A DNA stretch of 64,000 nucleotides, taken from Iodobacter arcticus (lineage in GTDB: Bacteria; Pseudomonadota; Gammaproteobacteria; Burkholderiales; Chitinibacteraceae). This document shows positions 44,648 through 54,243 of the stretch, piece by piece (positions within the stretch are counted from its first letter, which is position 1; the number at the start of each line of letters is the position of its first letter). The stretch covers positions 1 to 64,000 of the forward strand of contig NZ_JBHTBQ010000019.1 in the NCBI RefSeq assembly GCF_042664895.1, read 5' to 3'. The notes below the pieces were generated by a model, which was given only the letters and a program-made list of their open reading frames with translations, was not told where the DNA came from and ran no database searches. The translations under genes were made by a program, and so were the position numbers.

Positions 44648-45246
44648 GCTGGTTTTCCTTCTTCTTCTAGGCCTTCAACGTGGGCTACGTCGTGGTGAGG
44701 TAAGTCGCCAGTACGCATAAAGGCTGCTGCGACTTGTAAAAAGCGGAAACACATCAGGCTGGTGCCCAGTGGAATTGCGCTGTATACCATCCATGTTGGC
44801 CATTCCAGATCGGGAGTGGTTGGGCCTTCATACAGATTGCCTATCGTCAGCCCAAAGGCGTGCACAAAAGCGTAGTGGGCACCGTTTCCCCATACAAATT
44901 CAGTACCTAGTACGGCCACAATGCCGGTGAATAAAGCCCCAGCAAGCAGGCCGATCATCACAAACGCTGAACGATATTTAGGTTCTAGGCGGTTAATCAT
45001 GACATCTACACCCACATGGATGCCGACGCGCACGCCATAGGCCGCACCAAATTTAGCCATCCATACAAATAAAATAATGCATAGCTCTTGGGCCCAGGAA
45101 AGGTTGAAGCTCAGCAGATAGCTTTGCAGCACAGGGATGTTGAGGCCTGAAGCGTAGCGATGGACTACGGCGATAAAAATCACCAGCGTCGCCACCGCCA
45201 TCAGCGATGCGATCAGCCATTCTTCTAGGCAATCGAGTATTTTCAT
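44644..45246 (-). CDS. dctQ: TRAP transporter small permease DctQ
   Basis: 200 residues with four membrane helices and the family motif WAQELCIILFVWMAKFGAAY. A somewhat long, acidic C-terminal tail. Separated from dctP by about 410 bp that contain a dispersed repeat, unusual for a dctPQM operon. Confidence 0.92.
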   Translation of the reverse strand: MKILDCLEEWLIASLMAVATLVIFIAVVHRYASGLNIPVLQSYLLSFNLSWAQELCIILFVWMAKFGAAYGVRVGIHVGVDVMINRLEPKYRSAFVMIGLLAGALFTGIVAVLGTEFVWGNGAHYAFVHAFGLTIGNLYEGPTTPDLEWPTWMVYSAIPLGTSLMCFRFLQVAAAFMRTGDLPHHDVAHVEGLEEEGKPA

Positions 45247-45371
45247 GAAAGTCTCCGAAGGGACGGTGGGGGCTTGTAAGAGGGGCGGTTTGCCCCTTGT
45301 AGGGCGGGTTGGAACCTTGAAGCAATTTGGTTTTTCATAAGCAAACTAGGAAAAATACGTAATGACCACTC

Positions 45372-45636
45372 ACTTGGCACGGGGCTTTAAAGTCCCCTTG
45401 AAGCACGCCGAAGCGAGGAACAAGCGGGGCGGGGTTTCGGCAAGGGAGCGAGGAACGAGCCAATCCCGCTCGCCGCCGACTCGATTGTCCACAGCTGAGG
45501 GGTTTTCGTGCTGGTCGGGGCGGCCTTCTTTGCTTCCTTTCTTGGCCGTTCAAGAAAGGGAGTCCCCTGCGGGGATACCGCACCAAAATCAAGGTGCCGA
45601 AGGCACTAAAAAGATCTTTTTGACTTTGCTTGGCGC
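45372..45636 (-). repeat. Dispersed GC-rich element, family A copy 3 (inverted, shorter)
   Basis: The complement of this segment matches the first about 265 bp of copies 1 and 2, including TTTTTAGTGCCTTCGGCAC and CCGAAACCCCGCCCCGCTTG. It lies inside the dctP-dctQ gap and so splits a normally compact operon. Confidence 0.88.
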
Positions 45637-45656
45637 CCCCTGTTGCTCAAACCCCT

Positions 45657-46652
45657 TTATTCAACAGGCTTAAACGCGGTCTCTTTATAAATCTCAGTCA
45701 ACAAATCCTGACCGAAGCGGGAGGCCATTTTTTGGTGGACGGGGATGAGGGCTTTACGGAAGGCGGCGCGCTCGGCGGCAGTTGGGGTGTAGATGGTGGT
45801 TTTACCGCTGGCTTTGATGGCGGCAATCGCTTTGTCGGTTTCTTGTTTGGCGATCTGGTTGGCGTAGACCGATGACTCATTCATTGCGGTGGTGAGCGTG
45901 GCGCGAATGTCGGCAGGCAGACCTTCCCAGAAGGTTTTGTTGACGATCACGGCATAGCCCAAAAAGCCATGGTTAGTCAGGGTGAGGTGTTTTTGTACTT
46001 CAAAGGCTTTGCTGGTGTAGAGATTGGATGGCTCTAGCTCGGTGCCATCGACTACGCCAGTTTGTAGTGCCTGGTAAACCTCAGAAAACGCCATCACTTG
46101 CGGCAGCGCGCCTAGGGTGCGCATTTCTTCGTCTAGCACTTTGGATGATTGAATACGGACTTTCATGCCGCGCAGATCGTCCGGGGTGCGGATTGGTTTA
46201 TTGCTGGAGAAATTTTTAAAGCCGTTTTCCCAGAAGCCCAGTGCTTTAATGCCCTTGCTTTCTAGCTTGGTAAATAGCTTAGTGCCAATCGGGCCTTTCA
46301 TTACTTTTTCTACTTCGGCATAGCTATCAAAAATATACGGCAGATCAAAAATTTCGAATTCTTTGACGCCCAGCGGGCCAAATTTAGCCAGGCTAGGGGC
46401 TAGCATTTGTACTGCGCCTAATTGCAGCGCTTCCATTTCTTCTTTGTCTTTGTAAAGCTGGCTGTTTGGATAAACCTCTACTTTTACTCGGCCCTTGGTG
46501 CGTTCTTCGGCGATTTTTTTGAAGTAATCAGCAGCTTTGCCCTTTGGGGTATCGACGGCGACTACGTGGCTGAATTTGATCACGATCGGTGCTTCGGCCG
46601 CGAAGGATGAAGTGACAGTAAGAGCCAGAATGGCCGCTAGTAAAGTACGCAT
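45657..46652 (-). CDS. dctP: TRAP transporter solute-binding protein DctP
   Basis: 331 residues from the ATG at 46652, with GGAG 6 bases upstream; a TTG at 46664 is less likely. Signal peptide LLAAILALTVTSSFA. Family motifs: IKFSHVVAVDTPKGKAADYF, QLGAVQM, and the ligand Arg in MKVRIQSSKV. The pairing with a DctS/DctR-type system suggests C4-dicarboxylates. Confidence 0.92.
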   Translation of the reverse strand: MRTLLAAILALTVTSSFAAEAPIVIKFSHVVAVDTPKGKAADYFKKIAEERTKGRVKVEVYPNSQLYKDKEEMEALQLGAVQMLAPSLAKFGPLGVKEFEIFDLPYIFDSYAEVEKVMKGPIGTKLFTKLESKGIKALGFWENGFKNFSSNKPIRTPDDLRGMKVRIQSSKVLDEEMRTLGALPQVMAFSEVYQALQTGVVDGTELEPSNLYTSKAFEVQKHLTLTNHGFLGYAVIVNKTFWEGLPADIRATLTTAMNESSVYANQIAKQETDKAIAAIKASGKTTIYTPTAAERAAFRKALIPVHQKMASRFGQDLLTEIYKETAFKPVE

Positions 46653-46778
46653 TACAATCTCCAAAGCTGTTGAATGTATTGAGGATTGTTGATCAGGATT
46701 CAGGCGTATTCAATTGTGGTTGTTACGACTGTGGTAAACCACAGGCGGCATAAATTTACCCTGTGCTAACATTGCTGC

Positions 46779-48677
46779 ATGCAATTACTTACTCCTATTT
46801 CAAGGCGGCTGAGCACTCATCCATGGTTTATTCCAAGGTTGGCCCTGGTCTTGTTTTTGGCCACGGTATTGGGCCTATTTGCCTATTTACGCCACGGCGA
46901 GCGCGAAGAAGCGCGGCTGGTGCTGATTAATGATGTGCTGTGGGTAGAGCAAAACTTGCGTTTTGTATTGGGGCAATCTGAAGAACGCTTGGCCGCACTA
47001 TTAGAGCAATCTCGCGATGGCAGCTTAAGCGAGGCCGAGTTTCGTGGCCGTGCACGTTTGATTATTGGCGCAAATGCGGCGATTACCGGTATTCAGCTGC
47101 GCACAAAAAATCAGAGCTTTAGCTATGGTCAGCATTTATCGGCTGAGGTGACTCGGGAGGCAATTGCCTTGGCACAAGGAATAGGGCGGCCTAGCTATAC
47201 CGTGCCGCTTTACCCTAAGGGAATGATTGCGCTGATTTTGGCTGAGCATGATTTAGAGCTAGTGGCGTCGATTGCCTTGCCCAAGCTCTTACAGCAACAG
47301 GTGCCGTGGTGGTTTGCTTATAAATATCGGCTGGCGATGATTGATGCGGATGGTCGGGAAGTGGCCAGCAAATCAAAAATCGAGGCGGACGACACCAATC
47401 TTAGCTATCAACTGCCCTTTGATTTAGTCAGCAGTGGCTTACTGCTGCGCATCACGGCTTACCGCCATCCAACTGGCCTCGTACAAAAATTGCTGACTGC
47501 CAGCGTGATGGGCTTGGCTTTGATTGTGTTGTTTAGCTGGTGGCGTTTGCGCCGCCAGATGCAGGCACGATTATTGGCAGAAAACGCGCTCAGGGAAGAG
47601 CACGCTTTTCGCACCGCCATGGAAGATTCGCTCTCGGTAGGCATGCGCGCCCGTGATATGGATGGGCGCATTGTGTATGTCAACCCCGCCTTTTGCGGCA
47701 TGGTCGGTTACACCGCCGAAGAGTTGATTGGCGCATTGCCGCCTTATCCTTATTGGAATCCTGAAGATATCGCCGGGCATCAGGCGCAAAACGAGATTGT
47801 GCTCAGCGGTCTTGCGCCGCACGATGGATTTGAATCGATGGTGCGCCATCGTGATGGGCCTTTGGTGGCGACTCGTGTTTACACCACGCCGCTGATCGAT
47901 GCTACGGGCAAGCAGCGCGGCTGGATGAGCTCGGTGGTTGATATCACCGCCTTAAAAGCCGCCGAAGCCAGAGAGCGTGAGCAGGAAGAAATGCTGCGCC
48001 ACACCGGCAAGCTAATCACCATGGGTGAAATGGCGTCCACGCTGGCGCACGAGTTAAATCAACCACTGATGGCCATGAGCAATTACGCTAGTGCCGCCCG
48101 TCAGTTTGCCAATCAGAATAATCAGGAGATGCTGGATTCAACGCTCAGCAAAATTGCCGGGCAAGCACAGCGCGCCGCTGCCGTGGTGAAGCGCATCCGA
48201 GAGTTTGTACAAAAACGCACCCCTCATTGCGAGCCTTGCGATATCAATCATATTGCCAGCAATGCGTTTGAGTTAATTGACTCAACGGCACGTAGCCAAG
48301 GCGTGCGTGTACATTTTAATTTGGGTAGGGCATTGCCGCGGATTGATGCCGATGAAGTTTTACTTGGGCAAGTGGTGCTCAATTTACTGCGAAACGCCTT
48401 GGATGCCAGTGGTGAGCAGCCCCAAAGCCGCCGTGAAGTGTGCTTGGCAACGTATTGCGACGATGTTGCGGTGTATTTATCGGTGGGTGATCGTGGCTCG
48501 GGCATCGCGCCTGAAGTGGCTAGCCGTCTATTTGATGCGTTTTTTACCACCAAATCGCTGGGAATGGGGATTGGGCTGAATATTTGTCGCTCAATTTTAG
48601 AGCAGCATCATGGCAAACTATGGTTTGAAGCCCATCCACAGGGCGGAACTACTTTTTATATGAGTCTTCCACGATGA
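46779..48677 (+). CDS. DctS/DctB-type sensor histidine kinase
   Basis: 632 residues: membrane helix (about 20-38), a periplasmic sensor region, a second helix (about 230-250), a PAS domain (about 275-400), HisKA with the phospho-His in LAHELNQPL (about 423) and an HATPase domain (NLLRNALDAS near 535, GDRGSGI, GMGIGLN). Divergent from dctP across a 126-bp gap and overlapping its response regulator by 4 bp. It most likely senses external dicarboxylate and controls the TRAP genes. Confidence 0.88.
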   Translation: MQLLTPISRRLSTHPWFIPRLALVLFLATVLGLFAYLRHGEREEARLVLINDVLWVEQNLRFVLGQSEERLAALLEQSRDGSLSEAEFRGRARLIIGANAAITGIQLRTKNQSFSYGQHLSAEVTREAIALAQGIGRPSYTVPLYPKGMIALILAEHDLELVASIALPKLLQQQVPWWFAYKYRLAMIDADGREVASKSKIEADDTNLSYQLPFDLVSSGLLLRITAYRHPTGLVQKLLTASVMGLALIVLFSWWRLRRQMQARLLAENALREEHAFRTAMEDSLSVGMRARDMDGRIVYVNPAFCGMVGYTAEELIGALPPYPYWNPEDIAGHQAQNEIVLSGLAPHDGFESMVRHRDGPLVATRVYTTPLIDATGKQRGWMSSVVDITALKAAEAREREQEEMLRHTGKLITMGEMASTLAHELNQPLMAMSNYASAARQFANQNNQEMLDSTLSKIAGQAQRAAAVVKRIREFVQKRTPHCEPCDINHIASNAFELIDSTARSQGVRVHFNLGRALPRIDADEVLLGQVVLNLLRNALDASGEQPQSRREVCLATYCDDVAVYLSVGDRGSGIAPEVASRLFDAFFTTKSLGMGIGLNICRSILEQHHGKLWFEAHPQGGTTFYMSLPR

Positions 48678-49264
48678 AAACAGTTTATTTGGTTGATGAC
48701 GATATTGCCGTACGTGATTCACTCGGCCTTTTATTGCTGTCGCATGGCTATACCGTGCATGCCTTTGAAGGCGGAGAGGACTTTTTAGCCGCCATCGATG
48801 CCAGTAGCGAAGGCGTGGTGCTGCTTGATGTACGCATGCCGGGCCTGAGTGGGCCGGACGTGTTTAAGCAGATGTATGAACTAGGTAGCGAGCTAATCGT
48901 ATTGTTTTTATCCGGCCACGGCGATATCCCGATGGCGGTGCAGGCGATTCGGCAGGGGGCTTTTGATTTCTTAGAAAAACCTTGCAGCGAAAAACAATTA
49001 CTCGAGCGGATAAATGATGCGTTGGAGGTGGCCATTGGCCGCCAGTCTGTGCGCGGTAATCAGCAATTATTAGAAAAGCGCCTCGCCTCGATTACACCGC
49101 GAGAGCGTGAGGTGATGGATTGGATTTTGCAGGGCAAGCTTAACAAGCAAATTGCCGATGAAATGCAAATCGCCATCCGCACGGTAGAAGTTCACCGCGC
49201 CAATGTCTTCGCCAAAATGGGTGTGCGCTCGGCTTTGGATTTATCACAGTTACTTGGGCATTGA
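48674..49264 (+). CDS. DctR/FixJ-type response regulator
   Basis: 196 residues. Receiver domain with phospho-Asp in VVLLDVRMPGLSG (about 53), the Thr/Ser position in FLSGHGDIP and the Lys in FLEKP, then a LuxR-type helix-turn-helix (ITPREREVMDWILQGKLNKQ). FixJ/DctR layout. Stop-start overlap with the kinase gene indicates a cognate pair. Confidence 0.92.
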   Translation: MKTVYLVDDDIAVRDSLGLLLLSHGYTVHAFEGGEDFLAAIDASSEGVVLLDVRMPGLSGPDVFKQMYELGSELIVLFLSGHGDIPMAVQAIRQGAFDFLEKPCSEKQLLERINDALEVAIGRQSVRGNQQLLEKRLASITPREREVMDWILQGKLNKQIADEMQIAIRTVEVHRANVFAKMGVRSALDLSQLLGH

Positions 49265-49277
49265 TGCTTGGATTTTG

Positions 49278-49314
49278 GGCGCTAAAAAAGGAGTTTTGCT
49301 GATTTTTTAGCGCC
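49278..49314. terminator. Bidirectional terminator after the response regulator
   Basis: GGCGCTAAAAAA (49278-49289) and its exact complement (49303-49314) with a 13-nt loop, between two convergent genes. Confidence 0.8.
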
Positions 49315-49325
49315 GCGGCTATTTA

Positions 49326-49931
49326 TTAAGCCGTCATGCTTTTACGGCGGCGTGCAGCTAATAAACCAATGAGGCCCATGCCCATCAGCGCATAAGTTTC
49401 AGGCTCTGGTACAGGAGAGATATTGGCTTTTAAGGTGTTTAAACCGAAGAGCCAGTTAGCCCCGCCATTGCTATTGTTGTTAAAACGTAAGCTGGCAATC
49501 CCTGCGGAGGCTAAGTTAAAGGAGCCGCCAAGAGAAAGGGCACCACTTTCCAGTACTGAGCCAGCAGCATTGTAGGCGGTATAAAAGCTTGCGCCTTTGC
49601 CACTTGCGCTGAAGCCGTAGTTGTCAAAAGTGAAGCTCACTTGATTAACCAAGCTGGTAAATTTTAAATCTAAAATTGAACCAGTAGGGTAGGTCCCTGT
49701 AGTGCTATTTGTTAGCCCTCTGCGTCCCCAGCCACTGGTATCAATGGCGGCATTACCAGAAGGGCCGGGGCCACCTTGCACAGAGAAAATAACGCCGGCA
49801 ATTTCATTAGAAAATTGCGTGCCTGCCGCGTAGTTAGCAAAGTTAACGTCGATTAGCGCAGCAAAAGCGTTGGATGAAAGCACAAGGCTGCCAGCTAAAA
49901 AAATGGATTGCGTAGTGGTTTTAAGCTTCAT
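49326..49931 (-). CDS. PEP-CTERM sorting-signal exported protein
   Basis: 201 residues from the ATG at 49931. N-terminal signal peptide and a C-terminal PEP-CTERM tail: VPEPETYALMGMGLIGLLAA followed by RRRKS. This tail directs the protein to an exosortase/archaeosortase-like system, not present in this window. The middle part looks like a beta-sandwich domain (DNYGFSASGKGASFYTAYN). The ATG at 49931 is preferred over 50006 since the upstream 25 codons do not look like a signal peptide. Confidence 0.85.
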   Translation of the reverse strand: MKLKTTTQSIFLAGSLVLSSNAFAALIDVNFANYAAGTQFSNEIAGVIFSVQGGPGPSGNAAIDTSGWGRRGLTNSTTGTYPTGSILDLKFTSLVNQVSFTFDNYGFSASGKGASFYTAYNAAGSVLESGALSLGGSFNLASAGIASLRFNNNSNGGANWLFGLNTLKANISPVPEPETYALMGMGLIGLLAARRRKSMTA

Positions 49932-50261
49932 TGAGTGTGAATCCCCGTCTAAATAACTTTTGAATAAACTGGTGTGCCAGCTGTCGCTGAAAGTGAGCCT
50001 ATTCATTTGGTTTTTTCATGCAAGGAGATGAATATACACAATGCTTTCTTACATGCTTGATTTTATTGTAAGTTTATAAGCATTTAATGTTATGTGAATG
50101 GTATTTAAAAGTGCTTTTTGATGCAGCAAGGCTAGGCATTCTGCCACTTTAGAAACATGATTTGCCTTGTAATATATTTGTTGTTTTACAACACATTGAG
50201 TGAATGACTGGAATTTTTTCTGAAAAAATGGCCGAATTTCTTTGTTTGCTTGGCAAAATTG
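49932..50261. other. Non-coding gap between PEP-CTERM gene and mgtA
   Basis: AT-rich; the 5' part must hold the promoter of the PEP-CTERM gene. No further feature recognised. Confidence 0.5.
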
Positions 50262-50298
50262 AAAAGGGCTCCAAAGAGATAAGTCTTTGAAGCCCTTC
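50262..50298 (-). terminator. Terminator after mgtA
   Basis: On the minus strand, GAAGGGCTTCAAAGA, short loop, TCTTTGGAGCCCTTTTC: a long, slightly imperfect stem ending in T residues, about 29 bp past the mgtA stop. Confidence 0.8.
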
Positions 50299-50326
50299 AG
50301 TTATTGAAGTTGAAATACTTCTATTT

Positions 50327-53017
50327 TTAGAACCACACTCCATAGCGGCGGATGTAAATAGTTTTTACCATTTGCGCCAGCATCATATAGCCCAGCATCG
50401 TGGCGGCTAGCCAGTACCAGTAGGATGAATCGAGCGAGACAAAGCCGATTGATTCAGCCAGTGGCGAGAAGGGCAGCCAGCAGCCGATGGCAACAGCAAT
50501 CACGGTTGAGATCATGACCGGCAGCGAGGCGCAGCTTTGGATAAACGGAATCTTGCGAGTGCGTAGCATATGCACCACCAAGGTTTGCGATACCAAGCCC
50601 ACAATAAACCAGCCTGAATTCATAATGCTCTGGCCACCGCCGTCGGCGTAATACGCGGCTCCGGCACCAAATACCGTCCACATCAGGATATAGGTGGTGA
50701 TATCAAACACTGATGAAGTGGGGCCGAGCCAGACCATAAAGCGGCGGATATTACCGGCTTCCCATTTGCGTGGTTTTTTCAGGAACTCCTTATCCATCTT
50801 GTCCCAAGGCAAGACCAGTTGGGAGATATCGTAAATCAGGTTTTGGATCAGCAAATGCATGGCCAGCATCGGCTCCCAAGGCAGCCAAGCCGAGGCGACG
50901 AGCACCGAGAACACGTTGCCGAAGTTAGAGCTGGCGGTGATATTCAGATATTTCAGAATATTGCCGAAGGTTTCCCGGCCTTTGATCACGCCTTCTTCCA
51001 GCACCATCAAGTCTTTATCGAGCAGAATAATATCGGCAGTTTCTTTAGCGATATCGGCTCCGCTATCGACTGAAATCCCAACATCGGCATCGCGCAGTGC
51101 AGGTGCATCGTTAATCCCGTCTCCCAAAAAGCCCACCGTGTGGCCGTTGGCTTGCAGGGCTTTCACCACGCGTGATTTATGCATCGGCGTGAGCTTGGCA
51201 AAGACCGTGCATTCCCGCACCGCTTGGCAGAGCGCGACATCGTCCATGAGCTCGATTTCTGGCCCTAAGAGTGGTGTGCCGGGGTTGAGCCCAACATCAC
51301 GGCATACTTTGCTGGTGACAATCGGATTATCGCCCGTCAGCACTTTGACGGTTACGCCGTATTCTTGCAGTGCTTTAATCGCTGGAGCGGCGGATGCTTT
51401 AGGTGGATCAAGAAAAGTCAGAAAGCCACGCACCACCAGATCTTTTTCATCGGCGACTTTGTACTGCTTTTGATTGCTGCTGATGGTTTTGCTGGCGACC
51501 AGTAAAACGCGGAAGCCCTGAGCGTTGTAATCCTGAGTTTGCTTCAGGATGCGGGTTCTTTCTGGCAGGGTTAGCTCGCGGACAGTATCGCCATCTTGGT
51601 AATGGGTGGATACGGCGAGCATTTCTTCTACCGCCCCTTTAGAGATCATCAACTGCTGGATTTTACGATTTTCTAGCACCACGGTCAGGCGGCGGCGGAT
51701 AAAATCAAACGGTAGTTCGTCGATTTTGCTATAGCCCAAGGGCAGGTTATTCAGCTCGGCAGCGCGCTCGATCACCGCAATGTCCATCAGGTTTTTCATA
51801 CCGCTTTGATGCACACTATTGAGCCAAGCCAGATGCAAAATGCCTTCGTCGAGCATTCCATCGCAATTAAAATGCTGTTCCAGAATGATTTTATCTTGCG
51901 TCAGCGTGCCAGTTTTATCGGTACATAACACATCCATTGCGCCGAAGTTTTGTACCGAATTAAGCCGCTTGACCACCACTTTGCGTCTAGCCATGGCGAT
52001 TGCGCCCTTGGCTAGGTTGGCTGAAACAATCATCGGCAGCATTTCTGGCGTTAAACCCACGGCAACGGCCATGGCAAAGGTCAGCGATGATAGCCAATCG
52101 CCCTTAGTCAGGCCATTAATCAGAAATACCAGCGGCACCATCACCAGCATAAAGCGAATGAGCAGCCATGAAACGCTGCTTACCCCGCGATCAAAACTGG
52201 TTTCTACGCGTTTATGGCTGAGTACGTTTTTAGCCAAGGAGCCAAAGTAAGTATGGTTGCCAGTGGCAACGACTCGAGCGGTGGCGATGCCACTCACCAC
52301 ATTGGTGCCCATAAAGCAGATATTGCTGCGATCCAGAATACTTTCATCGCTGCTTGAGCTAGCTTGGGTGGATTTCTCAGCCTCATTGATGATTGTGTCG
52401 CCTTTTTCGACGGCATCTATGCTTGATGCCGTCTTGGCAGATTTCTCCGCCACATCGCCAAGCGTGTCATATTTCTCGACCGGCAGCGCTTCGCCACTTA
52501 ATACGGCTTGGCTCACAAATAAATCACGCGATTCTAAAAGCTCAATATCTGCCGGAATCATATCTCCCGCTTGCAGGCAGATAATATCGCCTACTACCAC
52601 TTGGCTCATGGGCACTTCTAGCTTGCGAGTTTGGCCTTTGGCGGGGGTGCGCAGCACTGTTGCGGTATTGCTGACTAGTGATTTGAGTTTTTCGGCCGAT
52701 TTGCCGGTGCGATATTCCTGAAAGAAGCGTAATAAGCTACTTAAAGTCACCATGGTGGTGAGAATAATAATGCCAACCCAGCTTTGCTCGCCCGCTTCGG
52801 CAAACTGCACGTCGGTGAAGTAGGTGATAAAGGCAAGAACTATCAGCACCATCACAAAGGGATTTTTAAAGGCGAGATAGAGCTGGACGAGGGCGTGAGG
52901 TGGTTTGTCGTGCGCGACTTCGTTGAGGCCGTTGGTTTTGAGCAGTTCAGCTGCGGCTGCGTCGCTGAGGGCATTGATTTTAGGCTGCTGGCTGGCGGCG
53001 TGATCGATATGGGTCAT
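50327..53017 (-). CDS. mgtA: Mg2+-importing P-type ATPase (MgtA/MgtB type)
   Basis: 896 residues. Phosphorylation motif DKTGTLTQDK (about 366), the ATP-binding region with KGAVEEML, hinge GDGINDAP and IIB-class transmembrane helices. It imports Mg2+ from the periplasm. An insertion near residues 185-225 (rich in Ala, Ser, Glu, Lys) is longer than in Escherichia coli MgtA. AGGAAAA lies 5 bases before the ATG. Regulation may involve the leader features upstream. Confidence 0.95.
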   Translation of the reverse strand: MTHIDHAASQQPKINALSDAAAAELLKTNGLNEVAHDKPPHALVQLYLAFKNPFVMVLIVLAFITYFTDVQFAEAGEQSWVGIIILTTMVTLSSLLRFFQEYRTGKSAEKLKSLVSNTATVLRTPAKGQTRKLEVPMSQVVVGDIICLQAGDMIPADIELLESRDLFVSQAVLSGEALPVEKYDTLGDVAEKSAKTASSIDAVEKGDTIINEAEKSTQASSSSDESILDRSNICFMGTNVVSGIATARVVATGNHTYFGSLAKNVLSHKRVETSFDRGVSSVSWLLIRFMLVMVPLVFLINGLTKGDWLSSLTFAMAVAVGLTPEMLPMIVSANLAKGAIAMARRKVVVKRLNSVQNFGAMDVLCTDKTGTLTQDKIILEQHFNCDGMLDEGILHLAWLNSVHQSGMKNLMDIAVIERAAELNNLPLGYSKIDELPFDFIRRRLTVVLENRKIQQLMISKGAVEEMLAVSTHYQDGDTVRELTLPERTRILKQTQDYNAQGFRVLLVASKTISSNQKQYKVADEKDLVVRGFLTFLDPPKASAAPAIKALQEYGVTVKVLTGDNPIVTSKVCRDVGLNPGTPLLGPEIELMDDVALCQAVRECTVFAKLTPMHKSRVVKALQANGHTVGFLGDGINDAPALRDADVGISVDSGADIAKETADIILLDKDLMVLEEGVIKGRETFGNILKYLNITASSNFGNVFSVLVASAWLPWEPMLAMHLLIQNLIYDISQLVLPWDKMDKEFLKKPRKWEAGNIRRFMVWLGPTSSVFDITTYILMWTVFGAGAAYYADGGGQSIMNSGWFIVGLVSQTLVVHMLRTRKIPFIQSCASLPVMISTVIAVAIGCWLPFSPLAESIGFVSLDSSYWYWLAATMLGYMMLAQMVKTIYIRRYGVWF

Positions 53018-53064
53018 AGGTATTTTCCTGTTCGCCAGCGTTCAGGAGGGTGCATTGCATTTAT

Positions 53065-53178
53065 TTAGGCAAAGCAATCCCCTTTCGCGCGGGCGGGGCG
53101 CTGAGAGAGTAATAAATTTAATTGGCCCGCTGAATTACCTAATGGCAATTCAGCGAGCAATATCGGTTCGTCTGGCAT
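53065..53178 (-). CDS. Possible 37-residue leader peptide upstream of mgtA
   Basis: A short frame starting ATG at 53178 after AAGGA and ending 47 bp before mgtA. The peptide starts MPDEPILLAELPLG and ends RAKGDCFA. A GCTGAATT/AATTCAGC hairpin lies inside it. In Salmonella the mgtA leader has a proline-containing peptide (MgtL) that controls read-through, so the position is suggestive, but no sequence match is claimed. Confidence 0.35.
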   Translation of the reverse strand: MPDEPILLAELPLGNSAGQLNLLLSQRPARAKGDCFA

Positions 53179-53345
53179 TTTGGAGTCCTTATTTAGCTTC
53201 GCTATTTAAAAACTAAATAATGTTAAGTTAAAAAATATTTAAATATTCTGGGCGAGCAGATTCCTCTCCAGATTTAAATGGATTAATAATGACTATGGCC
53301 GCTTAATTAATTAAGCATCGACCATTGGCAATTTATTCGACATGT

Positions 53346-53687
53346 TTAGCCTGCTTTACGCAGGCGAGGCTTATTGCTTCTCAGCCCCCACTGAATACGG
53401 CGCACATCCTGATGTTGGCTTAAGCCGATAGCCATCTGGATAAAGCTTTGGCGCAAGTCTGCCGATAAATTCAGCAACACCGACAGGCAGAAGGTGCCTT
53501 CGGGCTGGCGAAAAATCTTTAGCTGCTGGGCTTGAAAGCCAAGAAAATTTAGTTTGTGAATCAGCATCTTACGCAGATCACTAATCGTTGATTCAGAGCT
53601 GCTTATTTGTAAAAAATATTGTGATTGATGAATTTCACGGGCATGCGCGCCCCGTATGGCGATGATAAGTCGTTTTAGAAAATGCAT
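53346..53687 (-). CDS. Small protein resembling the MgtC C-terminal domain
   Basis: 113 residues from the ATG at 53687, which has a perfect GGAGG; longer upstream frames lack a ribosome site. HFLKRLIIAIRG at the start, then an ACT-like alternation (LRKMLIHKLNFLGFQAQQLK, FCLSVLLNLSADLRQSFIQM, QDVRRIQWG) like the soluble C-terminal domain of MgtC. There is no membrane domain, so it is not a full MgtC. It lies upstream of mgtA on the same strand; a joint role in Mg2+ homeostasis is inferred. Confidence 0.6.
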   Translation of the reverse strand: MHFLKRLIIAIRGAHAREIHQSQYFLQISSSESTISDLRKMLIHKLNFLGFQAQQLKIFRQPEGTFCLSVLLNLSADLRQSFIQMAIGLSQHQDVRRIQWGLRSNKPRLRKAG

Positions 53688-54191
53688 TCTAGCCTCCAGA
53701 AAAAAAGGGAGGACGATTGATATCAATAAGGATGAAACCCAGCCATAGCCATAACAATACGCAGCAAGTTGCCACTTGTTATTACAATGGTGCGGTGAGT
53801 GGGGGGCACAAAGACACCACACCCTGCGTAGCAGGATATGGCAGATTGAATCTACTTTATCCTGCTATACCGCGGTTACCAACACAGATCGATTACATCC
53901 GTCGTTGTCCACAGGACAGCCTCTTAGATAGTTAATATGCAGCGCATTTTACTTATCAAATAATTAATGTCAACCCTAATTTATTGATTAATTAACATTA
54001 ATGATAATTGAATGCGATGGGCATATTGTGGGGTGTGGGATTAATTAATTACTTTGATGATGACAAAGTGGAGTAAATAAATTTTGGGTATTAAAGCTTC
54101 ATTAACTGATGGGCAGGCCACATCAATTCAATTTGTATCAAATTGCCCAAGGCACAAGAAGTTTTACGTTGCTTAGCGAGTCTCTTTCGCC
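53688..54191. other. AT-rich gap with one hairpin
   Basis: About 500 bp with no credible gene. GTAGCAGGATA (53828) and TATCCTGCTA (53858) form a hairpin upstream of the MgtC-C-like gene, which could be a leader structure in an Mg2+-responsive transcript; no known riboswitch fold was recognised. Confidence 0.4.
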
Positions 54192-54221
54192 AAGATAGGG
54201 TAACTAGCGTTACCCTATCTT
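54192..54221. terminator. Hairpin at the 3' end of hsdR
   Basis: AAGATAGGGTAAC, loop TAGC, GTTACCCTATCTT: a 13-bp perfect stem ending 22 bp before the hsdR stop codon end. Confidence 0.7.
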
Positions 54222-54243
54222 TACAGCTTTATAAATGAAACAG

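Noticed and set aside
53688..53822. 45-codon N-terminal extension of the MgtC-C-like gene
   Set aside because: No ribosome site and unlike sequence; the ATG at 53687 has a perfect Shine-Dalgarno.
53820..53880. Mg2+ riboswitch (M-box) before the MgtC-C-like gene
   Set aside because: Only a simple hairpin was seen; the conserved M-box pattern was not recognised.
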